Positions 30,538-41,294 of a DNA stretch of 64,000 bases are shown piece by piece; the first letter of the stretch is position 1, and each line of letters begins with the position of its first letter. The notes beneath the pieces were generated by a model that saw only the letters and a list, made by a program, of their open reading frames with translations, did no database searches and was not told where the DNA came from. The position numbers and the translations under genes are program-made. This DNA comes from Ascarosepion bandense (lineage: Eukaryota; Mollusca; Cephalopoda; Sepiida; Sepiidae). The stretch covers positions 1,922,501-1,986,500 of the forward strand of contig JBBBDQ010001922.1 of the NCBI GenBank assembly GCA_037127315.1, read 5' to 3'.

Positions 30538-31598
30538 AGCAGCAAGACCTCTGACTGCGAGGTTTTGAGAAACTTTGAGCTACCTCTTATTTGCCGTTGT
30601 TCCAGAGATCTCCCTAACCCGGGGTGGTAGCACCCGTTAGGCTCCCAGCTAAAGTCTTATTCCTAACCATCAAACTAGAATAAACGTACATTTTTTTTTA
30701 GTAAAATTACCTGAAATATATTTTTATAGTAAAAATTTACCGGTAATACCTTTTTGGGAAATAAATTACTAATATCCCCAAGAAAATTGAATTTCGTCAA
30801 TAAATGACCCACAGCATGTTGATATGCCTCTAAACAAATAAATCTTCGGGTATTGGACAAAACTGCTTCTAGTGCATCTTATTCTGTGTTTAATTATTTT
30901 ATATCCTGTACTCAATTGATTGTAACTTATCCATACGTTGATGTATTTGAAACCCTCACCGTCTACACAGGCCAGGTGGTTCCGGGAAACAAATGCCTGA
31001 GGCTGTTCCAGCCTATTGCACTAGAGTGAATCGGTTGTCGCCACCAATACCAGCACAACCGAAAGTTGCAGGGAGCGGTTAATTTTTATTCTTATACATG
31101 TGTACGCGCTCAAGTGCCCAACTTAGAAACAGACCTTGTGTCACAAATCGTCCTTGTTATGATTGGGGTCTTCTTAATCTTCATTTATTAATTTTTAATT
31201 TAATCTAGAAAACTAAAGATTTCTAGTTTTGATTAAAAATGTATTGCTACAAATCATTTCCTTCCTTCAAAAATGTATTATGGCAATAATTCTTTTTTTT
31301 TCTTCAAAAATCTGTTATAGTAATACTTTTTTTTTTTCAAAAATGTTTTGTTGGTAATATTTTTCCTTAAAAAATGTATATTTTTCTATAAAAGTCTATT
31401 TTTATATTTTCATAGTGTTTTAACCCCAGTTTGGGGATAAACTATTTGCCGATAGCTGGGACAATAACAGGTGCTACCAGTCCGGGTCAGGTTGGACCTG
31501 GGAACAACAGCAATTAAGAGGTGATTCTATGCTCTTCACAATCTTCCAACGAGAGGCCTTGCTGCCGGATGAAGTTTATTGTCATACCCAGGACCTTA
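30538..31598. mobile_element. Family C foldback element
   Basis: Left end 30541-30660 (AGCAAGACCTCTGAC, ACCTCTTATTTGCCGTTG, CCCGGGGTGGTAGCACC, GGCTCCCAGCT) is an inverted, diverged copy of the right end 31430-31575 (AGCTGGGAC, GGTGCTACCAGTCCGGG, CAGCAATTAAGAGGTG, GAGAGGCCTTGCTGCCGG). Next inward on both sides are A/T-rich short repeats (TTTTTCAAAAATGT-type). The centre 30960-31090 is non-coding. Long imperfect inverted ends and no ORF suggest a non-autonomous DNA element. Confidence 0.72.
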
Positions 31599-32120
31599 AT
31601 CTTTTTAATATCTTCTTAATATTAATGATGGCATCAAGGAATATCTTATCATTGCTTTCATTCTAGTTTACCAGTTTCTATTTTAAAAATTTTCATCTTG
31701 GTAAAAATATTGATTTTCGTTCAAGGTCATTGTTATCAAAACTATGGATATTTCTCTCATCAGCATCAATCCACCCCATCATCGGAAATGAATATTGACA
31801 ATTTTTTGCTAATGGCAGAATAATAATTGAGATATACATAAAATTAAATTTTTATCATTCAGCATTTCAATGTATTCTGATTAAAACAAATTCATAAATA
31901 TTTTCAAAATATAAAAAAAATCATAGCAAGATTTTTGAGACGAATTTTTTTCGTGGAGTTTCTAACTGATACATCCCGAAAAGGAATACAGTGTAAGAAG
32001 ATCAGTTGAAGAATGGAACTCAACACCAGGAATACAATATACCAGATTTATTGTACTAAGGTAACAATAATAAATATATAGGCAAGCCACGGGTTGGAGT
32101 GGAATCGACTATCGAATAGT
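31599..32120. other. Unassigned AT-rich sequence
   Basis: No recognised element. Confidence 0.4.
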
Positions 32121-32402
32121 GAATGCCTTCGCCTAAGACCTTTCTGTATTTACTAGCCTTCCCACGCAAGGCCAGATGTGAGACATGGTCATTTTATAGT
32201 GGGTATTTCCGGCCATATAGCCGGGCAAAATATTTCTGTCTATTTTTCCCCAGTCGTGGTTCTACCCTTCGGCGGAACCACGACTGGGTTATTGCTCTCT
32301 GCTCGGAAGCAGAGAGCGCCCTCTATCCGAAGGCTGAGAGCTGACAGTGTCACAGAGCAGTCAGGCGAATGCCTAAGACATTTCTGTATTCGTACCGCTC
32401 GT
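32121..32402 (-). repeat. Single three-hairpin unit (inverted relative to 38.5-kb array)
   Basis: Contains in order CGGCCATATAGCCGGG (32211-32226), CCCAGTCGTGGTTC pairing with GAACCACGACTGGG (32248-32261 / 32275-32288, perfect 14 bp), and GCTCTCTGCT-CGGA-AGCAGAGAGC (32294-32317, perfect 10 bp). It is flanked by imperfect direct repeats containing CCTAAGACCTTTCTGTATT (32130-) and CCTAAGACATTTCTGTATT (32372-). Confidence 0.85.
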
Positions 32403-32984
32403 TACCATCTTTTATAACGTAGAGCATTCTATTCTCGGGGATGGCAGGATGTTCAACTATAACACTAACAAACTTCGTTGAATTATCACAAAATTTTGAT
32501 CGGTTCACTCTCTAGTCTTTCTAGTTGAGTTTTAAAAGAAACGGAGCGATATACATAAAAACAAACGACATCATTTTATATGAACTAGAAATTTTGTAAC
32601 ACGCTGATGCTTAAAAAGTTATTTAAAGTTAAAGAAAATTTATTGTACTAAGCCACGCACCCCAGTAAAACCAAATTTATACCCGCTTACCTGTTTGCTC
32701 TTCTTCCTAAAATCTGGTTCTGATAGGTCAATTTATGGTTATTTTACAGGGTGTGACGAACGAACGAAAAAACGGAAGTCAGAGAATGTGATATATTGAT
32801 ATTTAATCCTTCTTAACCGAACAGCGGTTGTACCGTTCGTTGTGTGAAAGTGCATGTACACGATAGGCTGAATACCATCCAGAGTCATAGAAAGCAGAGA
32901 TGCGCAGCAGGGCTTCAGGGTGGAACATCCGTACACCTCAGAAGTCAGGGTTCAAATGGATAGAATCCGCTGATTTCTTTTCAG
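32403..32984. other. Unassigned sequence
   Basis: Contains ACAGGGTGTGACGAACGAACG at 32749, no known element. Short frames without motifs. Confidence 0.4.
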
Positions 32985-33830
32985 GACCTAGGCGATCATG
33001 GCTTTCCACGTCTCCCTATCCCTGGTGGCTCTTAATACGTTTTCTCCTGTTACACTACGCCAGCCCCGTTCTGTCATCCGCCTGCTCAGGCTCTTCAAAT
33101 ATGTTATCTGATGCTTTCCCCAGTCTCTTTTCCCTCTATCTGGCCTGTTAGTATCAGGTTCTCCAAGCCCTCCTTCCTCATTGCATGTCCCAGGAACTTC
33201 AGTTCTCTCTTCCTGATGCTCACTATTAATTTTCTTTTCGTTGCCATTCTTTACAAAACCTCATCATTGTTCACATGCTCGGTCAATGATATTCGCAGCA
33301 TCCGGCTGTAGAACCACATTTCAGTTGCCTGAAGTTTTTCCTTCATCTTTCATGATATTATCCATTATTCACTGCCATATTGAAGAACTGACATCATATA
33401 GCAATCGAGTACTCTTTTCTTTGTTTCTAGCGAATTTTACCTGTTTCTAAATATTCTACTCAACTTCTGGGACGCATCCTTCGCCATGCCAATTCGCCTT
33501 CGGATCTCTGCGTCGCACTTTCCGTCTTTTGCTGGAACACTTCCCAGATATTTCAACATTTGTGCCTGCTTGATTTTAGTATCCCCCACCTGTATTTGGC
33601 ATTTTGGGCTGCCCTTTTTGCTGATGACCATGCATTCGGTTCTTCTCGAAGTTTATTTGTAATCCTTTCTAGTTACTCTTTTCAGCTACCTTCTGTCTTG
33701 TAGTTTCTTTTCTCTGTCTGCTATCAGCACTGTATCATCTGCGTACCTTATATTGTTCAAATTGTGGTCTCCGAGGACGAATCCTGGCATAACATCTAGG
33801 GTTCTCAGAATAGTCTGCTGGTGAAATTAA
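32985..33830 (-). pseudogene. RTE-type LINE, RT thumb to C terminus
   Basis: Minus strand from 33800: a YADDT-like segment (ATAAGGTACGCAGATGATAC), KRKLQ, MVISKKGSPKCQIQVG (33588-33631), KYLGSVPAKDGKCDAEI, RRIGMAKDASQKLS and, after frame breaks, the GHAMRKEGL and SLSRW segments to about 32990. The end lacks the (AAG)n tail seen elsewhere. Multiple frameshifts. Confidence 0.82.
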
Positions 33831-34317
33831 ATGTGGTATCTTTATAACTCTTCAATAACAAAAAGAAAATTTTATGTAGGGTGTTTATTTTCAAAAGCTG
33901 AGTGTGCAAGAGAAGATTAAACAAAATCCACGATTTGGAGGCGACTGTTCAATCATCTTTGTCAACATCTGATGATCTTAATGAAAAACAAACTATAAAA
34001 AGAATGCTTCCCACAAGAAACTCTTTGCGAAAACACTGACGTATACGGAATGACCTATTATAAGAAACACGTGTCAGGTTTATCAACGAAATCTTTCTTA
34101 TTTCCTAAAAGATAATTAACACGCCAGTGAATTAATGAAGCAAATCTGGGCCTAAAAGAAACAGAACACTGGTTAATTTCTGATAATTCACGTACCTAGT
34201 TTCTAAATCAAAATCTCACACGAACACAGACACCCAAACACGCTAACAGACAGACAGAAAACATTATTATATTATTCTACAGAAACCACATCGACTATAT
34301 TTCTAAGATGAGGTATT
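33831..34317. other. Unassigned sequence
   Basis: No recognised element. Confidence 0.4.
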
Positions 34318-34430
34318 TACATTACTTACATTCTTGGTCCTCATCTTTATTGCAATATTCCCGCCATTCTGATTTTTGTGCACTACAGCCTTCTTCGGCC
34401 GACTGGAATTTTGAACCGAATCCTTTTTTT
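34318..34430 (-). mobile_element. Decayed PLE-like unit
   Basis: GGTCCTCATCTTTATTGCAA, then a decayed GCCATTCTGATTTTTG in place of GACGTTTCGG…, then GCCTTCTTCGG and TTTTGAACCGAATCC, following the same order as 125-240. The hammerhead-like core is destroyed. Confidence 0.5.
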
Positions 34431-34739
34431 CGATAACTGCATCAGAAATTGCAATCTGAGCTCAGAAATAAAAATTTTAGAGAAAAACCATTAGCGTCAA
34501 AGATTGCAATATGAGGTCTGGTAAAAACATTTCAGAGGCATTAGGTTCATAAATCCGAGAAATTCAATGACATATGGTACAGTGGATAAAAGCGTTGACT
34601 GAATCCAGTGATTTGTCTCAAAGGTGTGACAGTTTTCATACCAGGCGACAGCAGTTGCGAAAAAAAATATTAGAGAGTTTAGTTAAAGGAAGATAACTAA
34701 AACATCCGGAATTTGCATGAATCATGGAACGAGAACAAT

Positions 34740-34880
34740 CTAAAAATAGAATCGAAATAAAGGATTCAATTCAAAATTCTAATCACCTGAAAATGTTCAG
34801 ATCGTATAGCGACCGAAACATCATAAATATGACAATGAAGATGAGGACAACAGTCCGAACAATCTACCTAAAAATCACAT
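34740..34880 (+). mobile_element. PLE-like unit, plus orientation
   Basis: GGATTCAATTCAAAATTC, CACCTGAAAATGTTCAGATC, GCGACCGAAACATC, then AATGAAGATGAGGACAACAG. Counterpart of the minus-strand units at 24 kb, with GAAAC kept and CTGANGA changed to CTGAAAA. With 34318-34430 it makes an inverted pair about 0.4 kb apart. Confidence 0.5.
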
Positions 34881-35009
34881 TGAGTAGCTACACAAAATTA
34901 GAAAGCAGCGTACGATGAAGATGTGTCTTCTTTCCCAGATTTATTCAAGCTTTACAACTAAGGTATCCAAAGGAAGCTGAAGAAATTACCAGGATTTCGG
35001 TGGCTGTGA

Positions 35010-35310
35010 TCTTAATATGAGAAACACAGGTGAAACTGTGTTGATGCCTGACACAGAAAAGAAAATACAGGGCTTCCTAGAAAGGGTAGTAAAAGAAAGC
35101 GAGACAAAAAGACTATCTGCCAAATGCAAGAAGACAGAAAATATGATCATCAACAAGAGGAAAAGCGCAAGATACGACTTACAAATTTGAGATGTCATCG
35201 TCCAGCAAGTACAGAAGTTTAATCATCTGGAAAGTGTTTTAACAGAGGATAGAAAATATGATATCGAAATCCGAAGAATCGTTGGACTAGCAAAATAAAC
35301 CTTCCAAACC
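35010..35310 (+). pseudogene. Divergent RTE relic
   Basis: Reads TVLMPDTEKKIQGFLERVV, CKKTENMIINKRKSARYD, QQVQKFNHLESVLTEDRKYD and IEIRRIVGLAK. It parallels the RT region after motif C of the other RTE copies (KTECMVISK…VGDTK…LGSVITEDG), with enough divergence to be a second, older family. One stop interrupts it. Confidence 0.7.
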
Positions 35311-35439
35311 TGAACAACTGTTATATAATCGTTGACTACAGTATAAAATTTCTCCTAGAAGTGTATTCGCATTACAAGATTTTAAAAAATGTTGTTTTGA
35401 AATCTCTGAATGTGGGATTTTTTTTGATTTTTTTTATAT

Positions 35440-35900
35440 AAGGCATGTCACTGCCACTACTGCGCAGGGGGCTACATAGAGTGGAGAAAGGATAATTAAA
35501 TATAGGAGTTGTCAGAGGGTGGGTGATAGGCGGGTAAGGATACCGAGAATGGTTAAATATAGGAAACGTCAGAGGGTGGGTGATAGGCGGTTAGGGATAC
35601 TGAGAATGGTTAAATATAGGAAATGTCAGAGGGTGGGTGATAGGCGGGTAAGGATACCGAGAATGGTTAAATATAGGAAATGTCAGAGAGTGGGTGATAG
35701 GCGGGTAAGGATACCGAGAATGGTTAAATATAGGAAACGTCAGAGGGTGTGTGATAGGCGGGTAAGGATACCGAGAATGGTTAAATATAGGAAATGTCAG
35801 AGGGTGGGTGATAGGCGGGTAAGGATACCGAGAATGGTTAAATATAGGAAATGTCAGAGAGTGGGTGATAGGGGGGTAAGGATACCGAGAATGCAGGAGG
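35440..35900 (-). repeat. 57-bp minisatellite inside a family B head
   Basis: Begins with the family B head (GGCATGTCACTGCCACTACT, GCGCAGGGGGCTACATAGAG), then about seven copies of a 57-bp unit with GGGTGATAGGCGGGTAAGG, ATACCGAGAATGG and AAATATAGGAAATGTCAGAG. As 57 is divisible by 3 the array stays open on the plus strand for 133 codons (19-residue repeat), which I take as a by-product. The unit is present once in the family B copy at 13.8 kb, so it was expanded here. Confidence 0.9.
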
Positions 35901-36185
35901 CAAAACTAGATTTATTTTAGGGGCAGAGGTCAGACAAGTCAGCACTCAAAGTGTAACGGAGTGCAACCGAAGTAACACGTATCGAGCGAGGCTCACTAAT
36001 TTCATAGTTCAGAAAGACAACAGCGTAGTTTGGGTCAGTTGAAGAAGCCAGCTGATGAAGTCAATTGATGAAGTCAGTTGAAGACGTTAGTTGAGTTGAG
36101 CTCAGCCCACCGGCTGCTCGTATGCGCGTGCCTACCTCCAACCAGATCATTCTACTCCACTCCGCAACCAAATCACCGAAAAAAC
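35893..36185 (+). repeat. Dispersed repeat, partner of 26.66-26.90 kb
   Basis: See ordered words shared with the earlier copy. This copy also has a short local expansion of GAAGTCAGTTGA-like 15-mers at 36030-36095. Confidence 0.5.
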
Positions 36186-36469
36186 TAAATACAAATATAA
36201 TTGTATATTTTATATATATATACGTGTTGCTGTCCGTCATTTTATCAGCAAGAGAAGACTGCCATTTTGCTTGTAGAGAAGATAATCAATTTTGGGTTCC
36301 AGTTTATTCTTGTCAAATTATTTCGAGTTTTATTTTCGTCGATGTGGATATACAGTATTTATACTCGAGAAGTATATAAAACAACATGTTGAGAAACATA
36401 AAAGAACCGTTAGACCCCCACTTTTAAAAAAATAAGAGGTCTGGATTTTTATGTGCTATTCGTTCTCTT
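36186..36469. other. Unassigned sequence
   Basis: Overlapping 85- and 63-codon frames, no motif. Confidence 0.4.
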
Positions 36470-36850
36470 ATATGGCAATGAATACGGGTTAATCTTCCCT
36501 ACAGAAGGACCAAAAAGAATTCTATGGATGGAGTGAGTAAGCAAGGAGAAAATATTAACGAAAATGGCAGGAAAACGGATATTTATGCTCAGAACCATGA
36601 AGAGACATATGAAACTATTTAGACGCATAATGAGGGGGGAGAGTTGGAAATCTTAACACTCACAGGGCGTATTGAAGGCAAGAGAGATGAGGGAAAGTAA
36701 CAAAATGTCTGTTTGTTATAGGGAGGTGTGGGTGGGTGTATCTCTTAGGAAATGAAGAAAAAATGATAAGAGCCTTAAGGGTTAGGAAGTGTTGGAGAGG
36801 GTTAGGAATTATCCGATGCCCTTATAGGAGGCAGTCTATAGAAGGAAAAA
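36470..36850 (+). pseudogene. Divergent RTE C-terminal relic
   Basis: Broken frames with YRRTKRILWME, VSKEKILTKMAGKRIF, MKLFRRIMRGE and GVLKAREMRE-like order, parallel to the WFYRRMLRISW / NDEVLEMMETKRK / FLGHVMRKEG / GKRDRGR series. Many stops; probably the same older family as 35.0 kb. Confidence 0.55.
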
Positions 36851-36997
36851 AATAATAATGATATACGAAAATAGATAAGAAACTGAATAGAACAATACTC
36901 ATCACCTGTTGACTATAATAATTAAATTTATCTCTTACTGTTAAAAATAAATCCGTATAAAATTTTCATCCAGGCTGCGATAGGTGACATTTTACCC

Positions 36998-37141
36998 ATC
37001 ATCATCATCATCATCTTCATCATCATCGTCATCATCATCTTCTTCTTCTTCTTCTTCTTCTTCTTCTTCTTCCTACTCTTCTTCTTTCTCTTCCTCGTCT
37101 CCCTCTTCTTCTTCTTCTTCTTCTTACTCTTCTTCTTCTTT
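36998..37141. repeat. (TCA)n/(TCT)n microsatellite at RTE 3' end
   Basis: About 145 bp of CATCAT and TTCTTC repeats. On the minus strand it is the (AAG)n tail directly after the RTE stop codon, here extended. Confidence 0.93.
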
Positions 37142-38095
37142 TATGTGCCATGTCCCTTCAGGACATAGGCGATCATGGCTTTCCACGTTTTCCTATCCCT
37201 GGTGGCTTTCAGTACACTTTCACCTTACCGCACCAAAACCCCTCTCTGCCATTCACCTGCTCAGGCTTTTCAAATATGCTATCCGTTGCTTTCCCCTATC
37301 TCTTTCCCCACTCTATGTGGCTTATTAGTATCAGGTTCTCCAAGCTTTCCTTCCGCATTGCATGTTCCAGGAACTTCAGCTGTCTTTTTCTGATGCTCAG
37401 TATTACTTTCCTTTTCGTTTCCATTCTTTCCAAAACCTCATCATTGCTCATATTCTCGGTCCATGATATCCACAGCATCCTTCTGTAAAAGCACATTTCA
37501 GTTGCTTCAAGATTTTTCTTCATCTTTGATGATATTGTCCAGCATTCACTGCCACATTGAAAGACAGACACCACATAACAATCCAGTACAGTCCCCTTTG
37601 TTTCTAGTGAAATTGTCCTGTTTCTTAATACTTTACTCAACTTCTGGAATGCTTCCTTCGCCATGCCAATTCGCCTTCAGATCTCTGTGTTGCACTTTCC
37701 GATTTCCGTTTGAACATTTACCAAGTACTTAAATTTTTGTTCTTGTTTGAGTTTAGTATCCCCCACCTGTTACTGGCATTCTGGGCTCCTCCCTTTGCTG
37801 ATGATCATACATTCAGTTTTCTTGGGCTCCTCCCTTTGCTGATGACCATACATTCAGTTTTCTTGGGCTCCTCCCCTTGCTGATGACCATACATTCAGTT
37901 TTCTTGGGCTCCTCCCTTTGCTGATAACCATACATTCAGTTTTCTTGGGCTCCTCCCCTTGCTGATGACCATACATTCAGTTTTCTTGGGCTCCTCCATT
38001 TGCTGATAACCATACATTCAGTTTTCTTGTGATTTATTTGTAGTCTTTTCTTTTGACATTTTTCATCTGCCTTTTTTATGAGGTCTTGTAGTTTT
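37142..38095 (-). pseudogene. RTE-type LINE, 3' half, with internal 41-bp array
   Basis: Minus strand: RRIGMAKEAFQKLSKVLRN and SVFQCGSECWTISSKMKKN, EMCFYRRMLWISWTENM, LKFLEHAMRKE (frame 37664-37296), followed near 37150 by the last codons and the (AAG)n tail. Upstream the codons for KTECMVISK lie in a 41-bp tandem array (37785-38033). Frameshifts near 37300 and in the array make it nonfunctional. Confidence 0.83.
37785..38033. repeat. 41-bp tandem array inside an RTE reading frame
   Basis: Unit TTGGGCTCCTCCCTTTGCTG + ATGACCATACATTCAGTTTTC, about six copies, with C/T and G/A variants (CCCCTTG, GATAACC). 41 is not a multiple of 3, so each unit shifts the RTE frame. Confidence 0.93.
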
Positions 38096-38519
38096 CCGCA
38101 AGATATTAAAAGACATTAAACTAAAAACTGTAGTCATCTTCTTTATTAGCCTTGTTAGATTTAGGCTCTCCTATGGATGTCATGCTTGGCTTCCAACTCG
38201 TTTAGAGATATCTTAAGTATCAGTTACACTCAAACATTTTCTCGGATCAATGATTAAAATGGATTCAAACGGATGAATCCGGTAGGTCTTGAAGAGGACT
38301 CTCCTTCTTCGAATCTGGTGATACAGAATCATAAAAAAACTTGCGAAATAACGAAAACCGCCTCCTTTGAAGACTTACAACAGCAGTCAGAACTAAAATG
38401 GACAACACGTGTAACTCGATGTCAAAATAGCTAAATAATCAATATGTTAACTGTTGGGGATCACCCCTTTTGCACATAAGAATAGACTCGCTTGATGTGT
38501 ACATATAATCCTGCCGATA
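38096..38519. other. Unassigned sequence
   Basis: No recognised element. Confidence 0.4.
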
Positions 38520-39715
38520 CAGAGAAGGGCGAGCAGTAGTTGCCTTGCTGTAACTGACTTTTTCACTGTCAGATCTCTGCCTTCAGGTAGAGGGCGCTCT
38601 CTGCTTCCGAGCAGAGAGCAATAACCCAGTCGTGGTTCCGCTGAAGGGTAGAAGCACGACTGGGTAATATTAGACAGACATTTTTTAGCCGGGCCATATA
38701 GCCCGGAAAGCCCAGTTATAAACTGACCATGTGTTATATGTTGCCCTTACTGGGAGGGACAGCTAAATAATGCAGCAGTTGCCTCGCTGTAACTGCCTTT
38801 ATTACTGTCAACTCTGTGCCTTCGGGTGTAGGGCGCTCCCTGCTTCCGGGCGGAGAGCGGTGGCCCAGTCGTGGTTCCGCCGTGGGGTGGAGGCACGACT
38901 GGGTAAAAATAGACAGCCATTTTTTGGCCGGGCCATATAGCCCGGAAGTCCCAGTTATAAACTGACCATGTGTCACATGTTGCCCTTACTGGGAGGGACA
39001 GCGAAATAATGCAGTAGTTGCAAAGCTGCTTCTTTGTCACTGTCAGCACTTTGCCTTCGGGTGGAGAGAGCTCTTTGTTTTCGAGCAGAGAGCACTAACC
39101 CAGTCGTGGTTCCGCCGAAGGGTAGAATCACGACTGGGGAAAAATAGACAGCTATCTTTTGGCCGGGCATATAGCCCGGAAAACCCACTTATAAATGACC
39201 CTGTGTCACATGTTGCCCTTAGTGGGAGGGATAACTAAATTATGTAGTAGTTGTAAAAAGCTACTATTGACACTGTCAGCACTCTGCCTTCGGGTGGAGA
39301 GCGCTCTTTGCTTTCGAGCATAGCACTAACCCAGTTGTGGTTCCACCGAAGGGTAGAATCACGACTGGGGAAAAATAGACAGCCATTTTTTGGCCCGATT
39401 GTATGGCCGGGAAACCCACTATAAAATGACATTGTGTCACATCTAACCTTGCGTGGGAAGATTAGTAAATATCGTAGTAGCTGTAAAAAGCTACTATTGA
39501 CACTATCAGCTCTTTGCCTTCGGGTGGAGAGCGCTCTTTGCTTTCGAGTTGAGAGCTCTAACCCCAGTCGTGGTTCCGCCGAGGGGTAGAATCACGACTG
39601 GGTAGCGATAGACAAGTATTTTTTGGCCGGGCCATATAGCCCGGAAGACCCACTTATAACTGACCCTGTGTCACATTAGTGGGAGGGCCAACTAAATATT
39701 GTAGTCGTTGTAAAG
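38520..39715 (+). repeat. Tandem array of five ~237-bp three-hairpin units
   Basis: The word CCCAGTCGTGGTTCC (one copy with TTG) recurs at about 38625, 38864, 39100, 39330 and 39565. Each unit has three hairpins in fixed order: GCTCTCTGCT-TCCG-AGCAGAGAGC (38596-38619 in unit 1), CCCAGTCGTGGTTC…GAAGCACGACTGGG (38625-38664), and CCGGGCCATATAGCCCGG (38689-38706). Spacers hold TGTCACATGTTGCCC and GGGAGGGACA. GC content is well above the surroundings. Stems stay paired in most units despite substitutions in the loops. No ORF, no tRNA-type promoter. Confidence 0.92.
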
Positions 39716-41294
39716 GACAGTTGAGTAGTTGTACAGCCGGTTAGTTGGTCATTAATTTGGTGCATATTAAGTTGGAGATGTTTTGGATATAGACTCATTA
39801 CCCGGACATACTTCTTCACTACAAGACTGTATATATTGATTCCTACTAACATTATTCCTAGTATTCCTGAATTGACTAACCCGTGTTCCAGTTGTATATT
39901 TTCGTTCAATATAACTTACATTTTTGATCTCCATATCTGCTTTTGTTATTTATTATTTTGTGTGGTTTCTCAACAAGAATCCACAACATTAACTTTCCAA
40001 ACTACTTTTAAGAAACAGTAAAGAAATATCCATCATTATAAAAGACTAATAGCAGTTAGTGAATTTAAGAAGCCTAATTTCTTGAAACATTGTTTGAAGA
40101 AAACGATCATGTAACGTCTAACCGAAATTAGTACTGTCTGTTTAGTGAATGAGTGTCGAATGTTTCCTTATAAAGAAACGGATAATCCTGTCATTACTAT
40201 TAGCTAAGTACGCTTGCTTATTATGTTCTATTCGAACGTTACTGCTATGTTTTAGCTATCTTTGACACTATACTATAATGATCTTGTGCCAGACTCTAAT
40301 AATCTTAGAAGATATCTATATATTTACTGACATTGTCTTGGTCTGAGAAAAGAAAAACACAATAAAGCAGTACTCTGCGCTGATAAAAAGTCTTAAATTA
40401 GGAAAGGTTTTGAAAGACAAATTTGTCAGCCTTCACCTTTTTGCTAATAAGATGTAGGCATTTTTTAATCACGGGCGACAACGTTGTCTGAAGATTACTA
40501 GGCTGACTAGTTAATTAGCGTTAAAGACGACTACCAAGGGACATTTATATGTTTCGTCAACACTCAGAGCACCAAACCATGGCTAGCACAATTGTACTGA
40601 GTAAACTTTACTTACGGTTAAAGGGAGAGACCGCATAATCTGGCGTGATCAGTCGTTGAGTAAAACTTATGCTTTCGTCCTAGCCTAACTGCCAACAAAT
40701 TCCGGCATGTTTTGCCAATCCAATCTCATTCACAATGTTTGGTTCAATTTGCAACAAATTTTTTCAGTCACTTTCTAGTACAAACCAGTCACAAACGATT
40801 CGAACCCGGCTTTCGTTGTTGAAACGTTAACGTTTTAACGACTCCACCACAAGTCTACCTTGACTAAAATATACGTTTATATAAGAATATATTGTTCTAT
40901 ATTAATGATTTATCTTCTGTTTTCTTTATTAATGACTTGCTGAGCAGACGACAATCAAAATCCCCAGGGCAGCCATATTTGTCCGATTAGCTAACGCTGG
41001 CTTGAGCTGGAATGTATTATGGAGAGATGTTATAAATGACGATTGGCTTTTAATCAAATCCTTATTGGATATATCATCAACTGACATAAAACAATTAACG
41101 TTCATCCTTGCTTCAATAATTTTGCGAATCTTTTCTTCTTTTCTGTATCGATTGCTTCCCAAGTCTTGTTGGCTCGTGTTGTGAAACTTTGACGTGAAAT
41201 TATTTCTGTAGACATTTCAAGGCGATAAAAATGCAGCTATCTCATAAGTGTTTCCGCGAATATTATTTGGGCAGGATTTTATGAAAATTGAAAG
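39716..41294. other. Unassigned sequence
   Basis: No element recognised in this 1.6-kb stretch; short frames (39676-39909, 40929-41162) show no motif. Confidence 0.45.

Noticed and set aside
35519..35920. 133-codon protein with 19-residue repeats
   Set aside because: Explained by a 57-bp minisatellite inside a non-coding retroposon; other copies of the segment are not open.
37009..37328. Poly-Ser frame of 114 codons
   Set aside because: Translation of (TCA)n/(TCT)n that is the tail of a minus-strand RTE copy.
40929..41162. 77-codon minus-strand frame as a small gene
   Set aside because: No motif, no neighbouring exon signals, and similar frames are frequent in the unassigned stretches.
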